The notes beneath the pieces were generated by a model. That model saw only the letters and a list, made by a program, of their open reading frames with translations. It ran no database searches and had not been told where the DNA came from. DNA of 14,745 nt from Acidobacteriota bacterium (GTDB lineage: Bacteria; Acidobacteriota; Terriglobia; Bryobacterales; Bryobacteraceae), in contig QHXU01000199.1 in assembly GCA_003223065.1 (NCBI GenBank), positions 3,416-18,160 on the forward strand, written 5' to 3'. Positions 1 through 6,925 of the stretch are shown in pieces. Positions within the stretch are counted from its first letter, which is position 1. Each line of letters opens with the position of its first letter. The position numbers were made by a program, and so were the translations under genes.

Positions 1-259
1 ATTCCCGATGGAAGGCGATTTCGTCCGCGACACCAAGACGCTTATAGAAATCGAGCAGGTTGACGCAACAGCGCAGCAGAACGTGCTGGCAGTTGTCGAT
101 TGTCTCGGAACTCTCCGGGCTGCCGACCTCGTACGAGGTCGCACGACCACCCAAGAACGGGCGAGCCTCAAGCAACCGCACGGAGTGACCGACGCTGCCC
201 AGCGCGGCGGCGGCCGCCAAACCGGCGAGACCGCCCCCGATCACAATTACATCGGCCAT
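1..259 (-). CDS. hpnE: Hydroxysqualene dehydroxylase HpnE, N-terminal part (runs off left edge)
   Basis: These are the first 86 codons of an FAD-dependent amine-oxidase-fold desaturase, read on the minus strand from an ATG at 257-259. The translation starts MADVIVIGGGLAGLAAA, a classic dinucleotide-binding motif (G8, G10, G13), with the ribose-binding acid E31 in LLEARPFLGGRATSY. The segment IDNCQHVLLRCC at residues 54-65 and the following NLLDFYKRLG are what I recognise as typical of HpnE (squalene-associated desaturase) rather than of phytoene desaturases. The family reduces hydroxysqualene to squalene, after HpnC and HpnD, in hopanoid membrane-lipid synthesis. The protein should be about 420-460 residues, so over three quarters lies outside the window. 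No strong Shine-Dalgarno precedes the start. It is the last visible gene of the minus-strand group that begins with hemW. A related carotenoid-type desaturase is the main alternative. Confidence 0.85.
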   Translation of the reverse strand, partial: MADVIVIGGGLAGLAAAAALGSVGHSVRLLEARPFLGGRATSYEVGSPESSETIDNCQHVLLRCCVNLLDFYKRLGVADEIAFHRE

Positions 260-290
260 GAATCCGGGGTGGAGACAAATCCTGGACGAT

Positions 291-404
291 TTACTTCAGT
301 CGAATGGGTGAGGGCCGCCCGCCACCCCAGTCCCCATTGATGAGCTGAATGGCGATCCACAACACAATAACTATAAATAGTACGTCGGACGGTTCAAATA
401 CCAT
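291..404 (-). CDS. Possible 37-residue single-helix membrane microprotein
   Basis: A short reading frame of 37 codons plus TAA lies between hpnE (31 bp downstream) and the Cys/His-rich membrane gene (54 bp upstream), on the same strand as both. The translation opens MVFEPSDVLFIVIVLWIAIQ and continues LINGDWGGGRPSPIRLK. That is an acidic N-terminus, one hydrophobic helix at about residues 8-23, then a glycine-rich, positively charged tail. This order resembles a real bitopic microprotein more than random translation. The start ATG is at 402-404; no convincing Shine-Dalgarno is visible, and the frame stays open upstream to a TAG at 453-455, so a non-ATG start is possible. I do not recognise a family and assign no function. 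The region would otherwise be an unexplained 200 bp gap in a compact operon. Confidence 0.45.
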   Translation of the reverse strand: MVFEPSDVLFIVIVLWIAIQLINGDWGGGRPSPIRLK

Positions 405-458
405 GATGATGCAGAACCCAGTATGACTTACAGTACGGCGATTGAGCAAGTTCTACAG

Positions 459-806
459 TCACCAGTACCCGTCCAACCACCCAAACGCGAGCGCGACCAC
501 GGCTCCAATCGCCGGAAATAAAGCTACTGCGGCGGCGATCCGCACAGGCCAGCTCCAACGCGGCCAGAGCGATACTGCCAGTTGCGGCGCGCACAGCAGG
601 ACCATGACAATCGCATAGCCCGCCTGGCCGTGGCTGCACCAGGGGCAGTGTTTTCCGTGAAGAGCATGAATGTTGCAGGCGGCATCCGCGCCGGCCCAGA
701 GCGAACGGCATCCGCACTTAAAGATCCATGCGCAGAGATTGATGTAGAACGTGCAGGTGACAGCGAAGGAAATGAGGAACGGGGAGAGTCTAGCGGCTAG
801 CCGCAC
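459..806 (-). CDS. Cys/His-rich small membrane protein, uncharacterised
   Basis: A 115-residue protein with three likely transmembrane helices at about residues 9-29, 63-80 and 86-110. Between helices 1 and 2 is a polar loop dense in Cys and His: C31-G-C33, C44-N-I-H47, H50, then H53-C54-P-W-C57-S-H59. This could bind a metal or form disulfides. The start is a GTG at 804-806, 17 bp inside the end of trpE(G), which suggests translational coupling; no internal ATG lies near the N-terminus. The protein-like hydrophobic pattern and the coupled position support a real gene over a shadow. I do not recognise an experimentally described family. The neighbours (heme, tryptophan, hopanoid) do not settle a role; membrane redox or metal handling is only a guess from the CxxC and His residues. 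Confidence 0.75.
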   Translation of the reverse strand: MRLAARLSPFLISFAVTCTFYINLCAWIFKCGCRSLWAGADAACNIHALHGKHCPWCSHGQAGYAIVMVLLCAPQLAVSLWPRWSWPVRIAAAVALFPAIGAVVALAFGWLDGYW

Positions 807-2943
807 GGACGTGCCCCAAAAGCTTCACCACGTTGGCCATAAGCCGCAGGCCGCAATCGCCCTCGAGCGTGAGGATCGATTCGGGGTGGAACTGCACCGC
901 TTCCATCGGCAGCTCGCGATGGCGGACGCCCATGATTACGCCGTCTTCGCTCTCGGCCGTCACTTCGAGGCACCGCGGGAGCTTTTCGGGAATCGCGTAA
1001 AGCGAGTGATAACGGCCGACTCGAAACTCCTTCGGCAGGCTTTCGAACACACCTACACCGCGGTGGCGCACCACTGACGGTTTTCCATGCATGGGGTAGT
1101 CCAGAACCCCCAGCTCGCCACCGAATGCTTCCACCATGCCTTGTAATCCAAGGCAAACGCCGAACACCGGCACTTCGAGCTTGGCAGCGTGCCGGATCAG
1201 ATCGGGGACGCCGAAATCGGAAGGACGGCCCGGACCAGGCGACACGAGAAGAAGCGCCGGCGCCATCTTTTCGATCAGTTCCAAAGGGAACCCCGCGCGA
1301 TACGTCATCACCTCCGCGCCCGTCTGGCGCGCGTAGTTAGCCAGCGTGTGGATGAAGCAGTCCTCATTATCCACCAGCAGCAGGCGCACGCCAGATCCCT
1401 GATCGGGACGCGGCCCGTAATGCGTTTCGCTTGCGGGCTGCGGGTTTAGCGCGCGGAAAAAGCCAGTGGCTTTGAGACGCGTTTCCCGTTCCTCGTTCTC
1501 CGGAATGGAATCGTAGAGCAGTGTTGCGCCGGCACTGTAACTGGCGATTCCGTCGCGCAAATGGACCGTGCGAATCGTGATGCCGGTATTAATGTCGCCG
1601 TCGAGTGAAATCATCCCCACCGCGCCGCCGTACCAGCCTCGCGCGTCCTTCTCCAGGTCCTCGATCGCCTGCGCGGCCCATTTCTTCGGCGCGCCGATGA
1701 TGGTCACTGCCCACATATGGGTGAGAAAGGCATCGAGCGAATCGAATCCTTCGGCCAGGGTGCCCTCGACGTGATCCACGGTGTGGAATACGCCGGCGTA
1801 GGATTCGATCAGACGCCGGCCGATCACGCGCACCGAACCCGGCACGCATACGCGCGACTTGTCGTTGCGGTCGACATCGCTGCACATCGTCAACTCGGAT
1901 TCTTCCTTGGTTGAGTTGAGAAGCTCTCGGATACTGTCCGCGTCCCGCAGCGGATCCCCCGTGCGGCTGGCGGTGCCGGCGATAGGGCAGGTCTCGACGC
2001 GCCGTCCTTCCACGCGCACGAACATCTCGGGCGAGGCGCCGATCAACTGCTCTTCGCCGAACTGCAGAAAGAACTCGTACGGGCTGGGGCTCGCCCGTTG
2101 GATGCGCTCGAACAGCTCCGAAGGGCTGGCCGAATAAGGCGCCCGGAAGGTTTGGCGCAGCACGACTTCGTAGTAATCGCCTTGGCGCATCCCTTCGCGC
2201 ACCCTCTCGACTTTCGCCATGTATTCTGCGGGGGTGTGGTCGCTGGCGATCGGACCGGAATCTCCGCGCTTCGGCCGGTTCAGGCGTTGGGTTTTGCGAG
2301 CGACGCCGCGTGTGGTCAGTTCGGCGCGTGCGAAATCGTACTGAAACCGCTCGATCTGCTCCTTCTTCCGGTCCATGAAATAGATGTCGTCGCACAAAAA
2401 TAGGTGCAGGTCCTTGACTCCCGTGCGAGGCAGCTTCAACTGAATCGGGTCGAACTGGAAGAGCAGGTCGTAGCCGAACGCCCCAACCAGGGCAAAGCGC
2501 GATGCAAGCGGATGACGGAATTCATCGAGTAGCGCGCGCAGAACCGAAAACGCGGAGGGTTGCTTGCTTCGTTCCTCTTCGGCGAACAGCCCGGCCAGAG
2601 ACTTCAGCTTTCCGCGAAGCTCGCCAGCCTGGCGCGAAAAACTTTCCCAATGCGGGTGCGGAGCGAGCAACGGCTCCAGGATGCGGCTCAGAATCTCGCC
2701 CCGTGCGTTGAGCGCGCGGAAGACCACGTCCTGTCCCGCGGATACGATCTCCAGCGGCGGCGCCACGGCCGCGATGTCCCATCGCGAGTATCGTTCGGGA
2801 TATTCGTATCCGGAGGAAAGATACACCCCTCGCTGGGTGTCAAGTTTCCGCAGCAAGCCTCGCAGACCCCGAGTGTACGGCATGCGGGAGATGGTGCGGG
2901 TAACGGTGATGCCGCCGGGTGTCGAATAACTTTCGGGACGCAT
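790..2943 (-). CDS. trpE(G): Fused anthranilate synthase TrpE(G) (components I and II in one chain)
   Basis: A 717-residue fusion that makes anthranilate from chorismate and glutamine, the first committed step of tryptophan synthesis, in the cytoplasm. Residues 1 to about 500 are component I: the N-terminal stretch VYLSSGYEYPERYSRWD (40-56), PIAGTASR (320-327), the block ELTMCSDVDRNDKSRVC (350-366), HTVDHVEG (387-394) and the GAPKKWA/GWYGGAVG region (417-443). Residues from about 519 are a class I glutamine amidotransferase: SPGPGRPSD (568-576), nucleophile C597 in GVCLGLQ, and H686/E688 in QFHPES. Length and order match the TrpE(G) type known from alphaproteobacteria rather than the usual split trpE and trpG. 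The ATG at 2941-2943 lies 33 bp after hemW. No Trp-rich leader fits in that gap, so attenuation by a leader peptide is unlikely here. No other trp gene is in the window. PabB/PabA-type fusion is much less likely. Confidence 0.95.
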   Translation of the reverse strand: MRPESYSTPGGITVTRTISRMPYTRGLRGLLRKLDTQRGVYLSSGYEYPERYSRWDIAAVAPPLEIVSAGQDVVFRALNARGEILSRILEPLLAPHPHWESFSRQAGELRGKLKSLAGLFAEEERSKQPSAFSVLRALLDEFRHPLASRFALVGAFGYDLLFQFDPIQLKLPRTGVKDLHLFLCDDIYFMDRKKEQIERFQYDFARAELTTRGVARKTQRLNRPKRGDSGPIASDHTPAEYMAKVERVREGMRQGDYYEVVLRQTFRAPYSASPSELFERIQRASPSPYEFFLQFGEEQLIGASPEMFVRVEGRRVETCPIAGTASRTGDPLRDADSIRELLNSTKEESELTMCSDVDRNDKSRVCVPGSVRVIGRRLIESYAGVFHTVDHVEGTLAEGFDSLDAFLTHMWAVTIIGAPKKWAAQAIEDLEKDARGWYGGAVGMISLDGDINTGITIRTVHLRDGIASYSAGATLLYDSIPENEERETRLKATGFFRALNPQPASETHYGPRPDQGSGVRLLLVDNEDCFIHTLANYARQTGAEVMTYRAGFPLELIEKMAPALLLVSPGPGRPSDFGVPDLIRHAAKLEVPVFGVCLGLQGMVEAFGGELGVLDYPMHGKPSVVRHRGVGVFESLPKEFRVGRYHSLYAIPEKLPRCLEVTAESEDGVIMGVRHRELPMEAVQFHPESILTLEGDCGLRLMANVVKLLGHVRAASR

Positions 2944-2947
2944 ACAA

Positions 2948-2961
2948 CCACTTTGCAGTGG
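2948..2961 (-). promoter_or_regulatory. Small hairpin just upstream of the trpE(G) start
   Basis: On the transcribed (minus) strand the sequence reads CCACT-GCAA-AGTGG, a perfect 5-bp stem with a GCAA loop of the stable GNRA type, ending four bases before the trpE(G) ATG. The only purine-rich element near the start (AGTGG) lies inside the stem, so folding could limit ribosome access. Short stems like this also arise by chance, and no regulation is demonstrated. Confidence 0.3.
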
Positions 2962-2976
2962 GTACTCAAGAGGATA

Positions 2977-4062
2977 TCACGGGACAAACTCGGCAAATAC
3001 CTCGTTTGACAGCAACACGCCGCGCGATGTAAGCCGCAGGTGCCCGTCTTCGGCCTCGAGGAGTCCATTCCGCACATGTCTTTCGATGGCCTCGGAGAAC
3101 GGTGTCCAATCCAACTCAATGCCTTCGCTGAGCCGCAATCCGAGGAAGAAGCGTTCGCCCACGGGGTCGGCGGCGGTGCGGGCAGCTATGGGCGATTCGC
3201 GGCGTGCCATTCGCTCAACGTACTCGGAGGCGGACTCTACGTTCTGCCATCTCGATCCGCCGTCGAACGAGTGCGCGTCAGCGCCAAACCCGAGGTACGG
3301 CTCGCGCCGCCAGTACTTCAGATTGTGCCGCGATTCGAATCCCGGCCGCGCGAAGTTCGAGATTTCGTAGCGATCGAGTCCGGCACGTGCGAGGCGCTCG
3401 ACGGCGATCTCGTAGAATTCCGCGATCTCGTCGTCCGCTGGTACGTCGGCCGCGCCGTAGCGCTTGCCTGCGGCCAGCAGTTCGTTTCCCAGATGGCTGC
3501 CGGCATCGACTTCCAGCATGTAGACCGACGCATGCGGCGTCCGAAGCCGCTCGACCCAATCCAGCGACTCGTGCCAGCTATTGCGCGTCTGTCCGGGCAG
3601 GCCGGCGATCAGGTCGATGTTGATCCCGTCGATGCCCTGCTCACGCAGCACCACCGTCTCGCGCGCTACTATTTCCGCCGTGTGCTTGCGTCCGGTGCGG
3701 GCAAGTTCGCGCAGCGCGAAGGACTGCACCCCAAGGCTCACGCGGTTGATGCCCGCGCGCCGCCACGTTACAGCCTTCTCCGCGGTAATCGTGCCAGGCG
3801 CGGCTTCGATCGTCGCCTCCTGCCACGGACGGCCGGGAATCCGGGTGAGCATCGATGCGAGCGCGTCCGGCTCTATCCGGCTGGGTGTGCCGCCCCCGAG
3901 ATAAGCGGTTTCCGGCGCCCAGGGCCAGGCCGTCTGGCGCAATTCGGCGTCGAGCGCGGCGAGATAGCGCGCCTCCAGCGCGCGTGGGAACACGCCCGAA
4001 GCGAAGTTACAGTAGGTGCACTTCTGCGCGCAGAACGGATAGGAAATGTAGACACCGGGCAT
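2977..4062 (-). CDS. hemW: Radical SAM heme chaperone HemW (coproporphyrinogen oxidase-like)
   Basis: A 361-residue radical SAM protein with the cluster motif C11-x3-C15-x2-C18 followed by N-F20. Phe after the last Cys+1 position fits HemW, whereas true oxygen-independent coproporphyrinogen III oxidase HemN has a fourth Cys there. Other HemW-like features are YLGGGTPSRI (54-63), the conserved RVSLGVQSF block, DLIAGLPGQT and HNLKYWRREPYLGFG. HemW binds heme and is thought to deliver it to respiratory proteins; many databases still label it HemN. It is slightly shorter than the usual 375-400 residues, mainly at the C-terminus. The ATG at 4060-4062 follows a GGGATAG element. It is probably the first gene of the minus-strand group, divergent from bshC. 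The name HemW over HemN is well supported; the exact function is from family knowledge. Confidence 0.92.
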   Translation of the reverse strand: MPGVYISYPFCAQKCTYCNFASGVFPRALEARYLAALDAELRQTAWPWAPETAYLGGGTPSRIEPDALASMLTRIPGRPWQEATIEAAPGTITAEKAVTWRRAGINRVSLGVQSFALRELARTGRKHTAEIVARETVVLREQGIDGINIDLIAGLPGQTRNSWHESLDWVERLRTPHASVYMLEVDAGSHLGNELLAAGKRYGAADVPADDEIAEFYEIAVERLARAGLDRYEISNFARPGFESRHNLKYWRREPYLGFGADAHSFDGGSRWQNVESASEYVERMARRESPIAARTAADPVGERFFLGLRLSEGIELDWTPFSEAIERHVRNGLLEAEDGHLRLTSRGVLLSNEVFAEFVP

Positions 4063-4063
4063 C

Positions 4064-4081
4064 CGCTATCCCAAGATAGCG
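4064..4081. promoter_or_regulatory. Perfect 7-bp inverted repeat in the hemW/bshC divergent region
   Basis: CGCTATC-ccaa-GATAGCG is a perfect 7-bp stem with a 4-base loop, one base upstream of the hemW ATG. In hemW mRNA it contains the only plausible Shine-Dalgarno (GGGATAG). It could act as a hairpin controlling hemW translation, or as a DNA operator between the divergent hemW and bshC genes. Neither is proven. Confidence 0.4.
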
Positions 4082-4162
4082 CGTTACAAAGTGGTTTCCC
4101 GCATCTTTCATGCAGCCGCCGTCATCTGTTACTCTTGGACCGTCCGGACGTCCACGCTGACC

Positions 4163-5722
4163 ATGGAACCAGCCTGTATCCGACATACTGAGCTCCCCGG
4201 CACTTCCAGGCTGTTTGCCGACTTCACTTATCATTTCGATCGCGTGGCGCGCTTTTACCGCCACGATCCGCACAACCCCGCGTCGCTCATCGCGGCGGCT
4301 CGCGAGCTGGATTATCCGGAGGAGCGCCGGCAGGCGATCGTCAGAAACCTCGCCGCGCAGAATGGCCAAAGCGAATCGCTGTCCCGCTTAGCTCAGCCAG
4401 GCACGGTGGCCGTCGTTACAGGCCAGCAAGTGGGCCTGTTCTCCGGTCCTGCGTACACAATTTACAAAGCGCTAACCGCGGCGCGTTTAGCGAGCGAGCT
4501 TACCGCGCGTGGTATTCAGGCTGTGCCCGTGTTCTGGCTCGCCACCGAGGATCACGATTTCGCCGAGGTGAATCACGCCTGGGTATTCGATGCATCGCGG
4601 ACGCCCGTGCAGGTGCGCGTCGATGGACGCGTTGACTCGAATGGCCGGCAGCGGCCCGTCGGCGGCATCACACTCGATCGCCCGCCCGTGAATGAATTGA
4701 CGCGGTCGCTCGACGGATTCCCACATGCGGAAGAGTTGGCCGCGGTGGTCAAAGAGGCTTACCCGTCCGGCGTCACGATGGGAGCAGGTTTCCGCGCCCT
4801 GCTGGCGAAGTTGCTCGGCCGCCTGGGGATTCTGTTCCTTGATCCGCTGGACCCGGCCGTGCGCCAGATTGGCGCGCCGCTCGTCGCCGAAGCGCTGTCG
4901 GCTGCGCCGGAACTGAAGGCGCGCCTGCTCCAGAGAAATCGCGATCTTGCCGACGCCGGTTATCACGCACAGGTGCACCTGGAGGAGAAAACATCGCTGT
5001 TCTTCCTGCTCGAAAAGGGAGAGCGCATTCCGCTGCGCCGGAAGGATTCCGAATTCAGCGAGCTGCGCGACCGCGCCGCCGAAGTCTCTCCCAACGCGCT
5101 TCTGCGGCCGGTGATGCAGGACTATCTGTTGCCTACGGCCGCCTATATCGGCGGGCCTGCTGAGCTGGCGTATCTCGCGCAGGCGCAAGTACTGTACGAC
5201 CGGCTGCTCGGCCGCATGCCCGTTGCAATCGCCCGCACGGGATTCACACTGCTCGATTCACGCGCGACCAAGCTTCTCGATCGCTATAAATTGACCGTCC
5301 CGCAGACTTTCGTTGCAGAGGAGTTGCTGAAGGAGCAGATCGCTCACGCTCTGGTGCCGGATTCGATCGAGCGCGCCTTTGAGGATACGTCCGAGGAATT
5401 CAAGCGCCGCCTGGATCGCTTGCGCCAGGAGCTGGAGAGTTTCGACCATACACTCGTGGCCGCTCTTGACAAGAGCGGGGCGAAGATTGTTTACCAACTT
5501 CAAAAAGCCCGCGGCAAGACCGCCCGCGAAATCCTGCGCCGCGACCAGCGCGCCGCCGCGGACGCCCACTACCTCACCAGTCTCCTGTATCCGCACCGCC
5601 ACCTGCAGGAACGCTTCTATTCGATCCTTCCTTTTCTCGCGGAGCATGGCCTCGACCTGGTGGACCGTCTGTACGAATCGGTCCAGCTCGATTGTCACGA
5701 CCATCGGGTGATTACCGTTTGA
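4163..5722 (+). CDS. bshC: Bacillithiol biosynthesis cysteine-adding enzyme BshC
   Basis: A 519-residue protein from the ATG at 4163. It adds cysteine to GlcN-malate in the last step of bacillithiol synthesis, the low-molecular-weight thiol of Firmicutes, Bacteroidetes, Deinococcus and Acidobacteria. BshC hallmarks are the N-terminal LFADFTYHFDRVARFY, the nucleotide-binding-like stretch VAVVTGQQVGLFSGPAYTIYK, VFWLATEDHDFAEV, the central YIGGPAELAYLAQ, and a coiled-coil-like segment (EEFKRRLDRLRQELESFD) before a C-terminal LQERFYSILPFL. The frame is open upstream to an ATG at 4091 (24 more residues), but those residues look unlike BshC and the family normally begins close to the chosen Met; no clear Shine-Dalgarno marks either. 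Neither bshA nor bshB is visible nearby, so the pathway is scattered. The aldolase gene follows after 3 bp. Confidence 0.93.
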   Translation: MEPACIRHTELPGTSRLFADFTYHFDRVARFYRHDPHNPASLIAAARELDYPEERRQAIVRNLAAQNGQSESLSRLAQPGTVAVVTGQQVGLFSGPAYTIYKALTAARLASELTARGIQAVPVFWLATEDHDFAEVNHAWVFDASRTPVQVRVDGRVDSNGRQRPVGGITLDRPPVNELTRSLDGFPHAEELAAVVKEAYPSGVTMGAGFRALLAKLLGRLGILFLDPLDPAVRQIGAPLVAEALSAAPELKARLLQRNRDLADAGYHAQVHLEEKTSLFFLLEKGERIPLRRKDSEFSELRDRAAEVSPNALLRPVMQDYLLPTAAYIGGPAELAYLAQAQVLYDRLLGRMPVAIARTGFTLLDSRATKLLDRYKLTVPQTFVAEELLKEQIAHALVPDSIERAFEDTSEEFKRRLDRLRQELESFDHTLVAALDKSGAKIVYQLQKARGKTAREILRRDQRAAADAHYLTSLLYPHRHLQERFYSILPFLAEHGLDLVDRLYESVQLDCHDHRVITV

Positions 5723-5725
5723 GAC

Positions 5726-6496
5726 ATGCGCGTTAATTCCGTCAAAAAAGCCCTGAAAGAGCGCAAGGTGCAGATCGGGTGCGGCTTCGGACAGCTACGG
5801 TCGCCGGAGGTGGCCAGGATTCTGGCCGCGGCTGGGTTCGACTGGACCTTCCTCGATGCCGAGCACGGCGGCTTTCATATCGAAACTCTTCAGGACATCT
5901 GCCGAGCGGCCGTGACCACGGGCGTGGCTCCCATCGTGCGGGTAGCCGATATGCAGTACGCGTTGGTCGCGCGGGCATTGGACTGCGGCGCGCAGGGCAT
6001 CATCTTTCCGCGTGTCGAATCGCCGGAGATGCTCGATCGCGCCGTGAGCTGGACCAAATTCCCGCCTCTGGGCATCCGCGGCTGCGGTATCGCACCCACG
6101 CACATCGAATACGAGCGCGCAACTCTCCCCGAGATCATCGAGCACATGAACGAAAACGTGATGGTGGTGCTGCAGATCGAGACCAGGCTCGCGGCCCAGC
6201 TCCGGAACGAGCTGCTCTCGGTCCCCGGAATCGATGCCGTGATGGTGGGGCCGGTGGATCTCTCGATCTCGCTCGGTGTGCCCGGCGACTTCCAGCATCC
6301 CAAGATGGTGGATGCGATGGAGCAGATTCGCGACAGTTGTATTCAGCACGGCGTTGCTCCCGGCACGCAAACCCGGACGTTAGCGCTCGCGAAATTCTGG
6401 AAGGAGCGCGGCATGCTGTTCCTCGGTTGCGGCAGCGAAACCGGATTCCTGATGGAGAAGGCATCAGAGATCGCGACGGCGTTGAAGGCCTCCTGA
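5726..6496 (+). CDS. HpcH/HpaI-type class II (metal-dependent) aldolase
   Basis: A 256-residue TIM-barrel aldolase of the HpcH/HpaI family, which cleaves 2-keto-3-deoxy or 4-hydroxy-2-oxo acids to pyruvate and an aldehyde. The catalytic layout of E. coli HpaI is kept: H47 in LDAEHGG as general base, R72 in PIVRV, and metal ligands E152 (LQIET) and D178 (GPVDLSISLGVPG), with the same 26-residue spacing as HpaI Glu149/Asp175. FPRVES (94-99) and GIRGCG (116-121) are also typical. Substrate cannot be told from sequence; 2-keto-3-deoxy-L-rhamnonate, 2-dehydro-3-deoxyglucarate and 4-hydroxy-2-oxoheptanedioate aldolases all look alike. It starts 3 bp after bshC and is very likely co-transcribed and coupled to it. 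A thiol-metabolism link is not evident, so shared transcription may be incidental. Confidence 0.9.
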   Translation: MRVNSVKKALKERKVQIGCGFGQLRSPEVARILAAAGFDWTFLDAEHGGFHIETLQDICRAAVTTGVAPIVRVADMQYALVARALDCGAQGIIFPRVESPEMLDRAVSWTKFPPLGIRGCGIAPTHIEYERATLPEIIEHMNENVMVVLQIETRLAAQLRNELLSVPGIDAVMVGPVDLSISLGVPGDFQHPKMVDAMEQIRDSCIQHGVAPGTQTRTLALAKFWKERGMLFLGCGSETGFLMEKASEIATALKAS

Positions 6497-6526
6497 GTAA
6501 AGCGGTCCACGCAAAACACCCGGCTG

Positions 6527-6555
6527 TTGCGCCCGGCGATATGGAAGCATATCAT
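6527..6555 (+). promoter_or_regulatory. Candidate sigma-70-type promoter for the GYD-domain gene
   Basis: TTGCGC at 6527-6532 is followed after 17 bp by TATCAT at 6550-6555, which matches five of six bases of the TATAAT consensus; the -35 element is weak (TTG only). Transcription would begin near 6562, a few bases before the Shine-Dalgarno at 6567-6572. It lies in the 80-bp gap after the aldolase gene. No experiment supports it. Confidence 0.35.
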
Positions 6556-6566
6556 CTGTGGTCAGG

Positions 6567-6572
6567 AAGGAG
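6567..6572 (+). promoter_or_regulatory. Strong ribosome binding site for the GYD-domain gene
   Basis: AAGGAG lies four bases before the ATG at 6577. It decides the start against the long upstream open frame that overlaps the aldolase gene. Confidence 0.8.
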
Positions 6573-6576
6573 ACTT

Positions 6577-6915
6577 ATGGCCAACTACTTACTACAAGTG
6601 GGATATACTCCCGAAGCTTGGGCAAATCTGATCCATAACCCGCAGGACCGGATCGACGCGGTTCGTCCAGTGGTTGAAAAGCTCGGCGGGAAGATTCTAC
6701 ACGGATGGTTCGCATTCGGGGATTATGACCTTGTGACGATCGTTGAGATGCCAAGCAACGTCGAAGCCGCCGCGTTCTCACTCGCGGCCTCGGCTGGAGG
6801 CGCCATACGGACCATCAAGACCACGCCCCTCATGACGACGAGCGAAGGAATCGAAGCCATGAAGAAGGCGGCAAAATCGGGTTACAAAGCGCCGCCGCGC
6901 GCCGCGCACGCCTGA
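6577..6915 (+). CDS. GYD domain-containing protein
   Basis: A 112-residue cytoplasmic protein beginning MANYLLQVGYTPEAW. It carries the GYD-domain signature: an N-terminal beta strand, the helix QDRIDAVRPVVEKLGGK, then HGWFAFGDYDLVTIVEMPSN with the G-x-Y-D motif, and a C-terminal IRTIKTTPLMTTSE strand. The fold is a small ferredoxin-like (dimeric alpha/beta barrel) domain. The family's biochemical function is not established, so none is assigned. The C-terminus (MKKAAKSGYKAPPRAAHA) is basic and probably disordered. The start is fixed by AAGGAG just upstream. Its own promoter is plausible, but read-through from bshC and the aldolase gene is also possible. A likely terminator follows 10 bp after the stop. 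Confidence 0.9.
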   Translation: MANYLLQVGYTPEAWANLIHNPQDRIDAVRPVVEKLGGKILHGWFAFGDYDLVTIVEMPSNVEAAAFSLAASAGGAIRTIKTTPLMTTSEGIEAMKKAAKSGYKAPPRAAHA

Positions 6916-6925
6916 TAAGAGCGTT

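Noticed and set aside
8..340. Plus-strand open frame of 110 codons at the left edge
   Set aside because: It is antisense to hpnE and the microprotein. Its translation has no family features, while the minus strand gives an unmistakable FAD-binding N-terminus.
1589..2395. Minus-strand second frame of 268 codons inside trpE(G)
   Set aside because: The Arg-rich translation is typical of an out-of-frame reading, overlapping the catalytic core of component I.
2944..2976. Tryptophan leader peptide and attenuator before trpE(G)
   Set aside because: Only 33 bp separate hemW and trpE(G), with no Trp codon run and no room for alternative hairpins.
4091..4162. 24-codon N-terminal extension of bshC
   Set aside because: The family normally begins close to the Met at 4163. 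The extension contains no conserved sequence or ribosome site.
3040..4191. Plus-strand open frame of 383 codons opposite hemW
   Set aside because: It is a long antisense shadow typical of GC-rich DNA. hemW on the minus strand has complete radical SAM and HemW motifs.
5779..6576. Long upstream extension of the GYD-domain gene
   Set aside because: It overlaps the aldolase gene in another frame and is Arg-rich. A strong AAGGAG marks the start at 6577.
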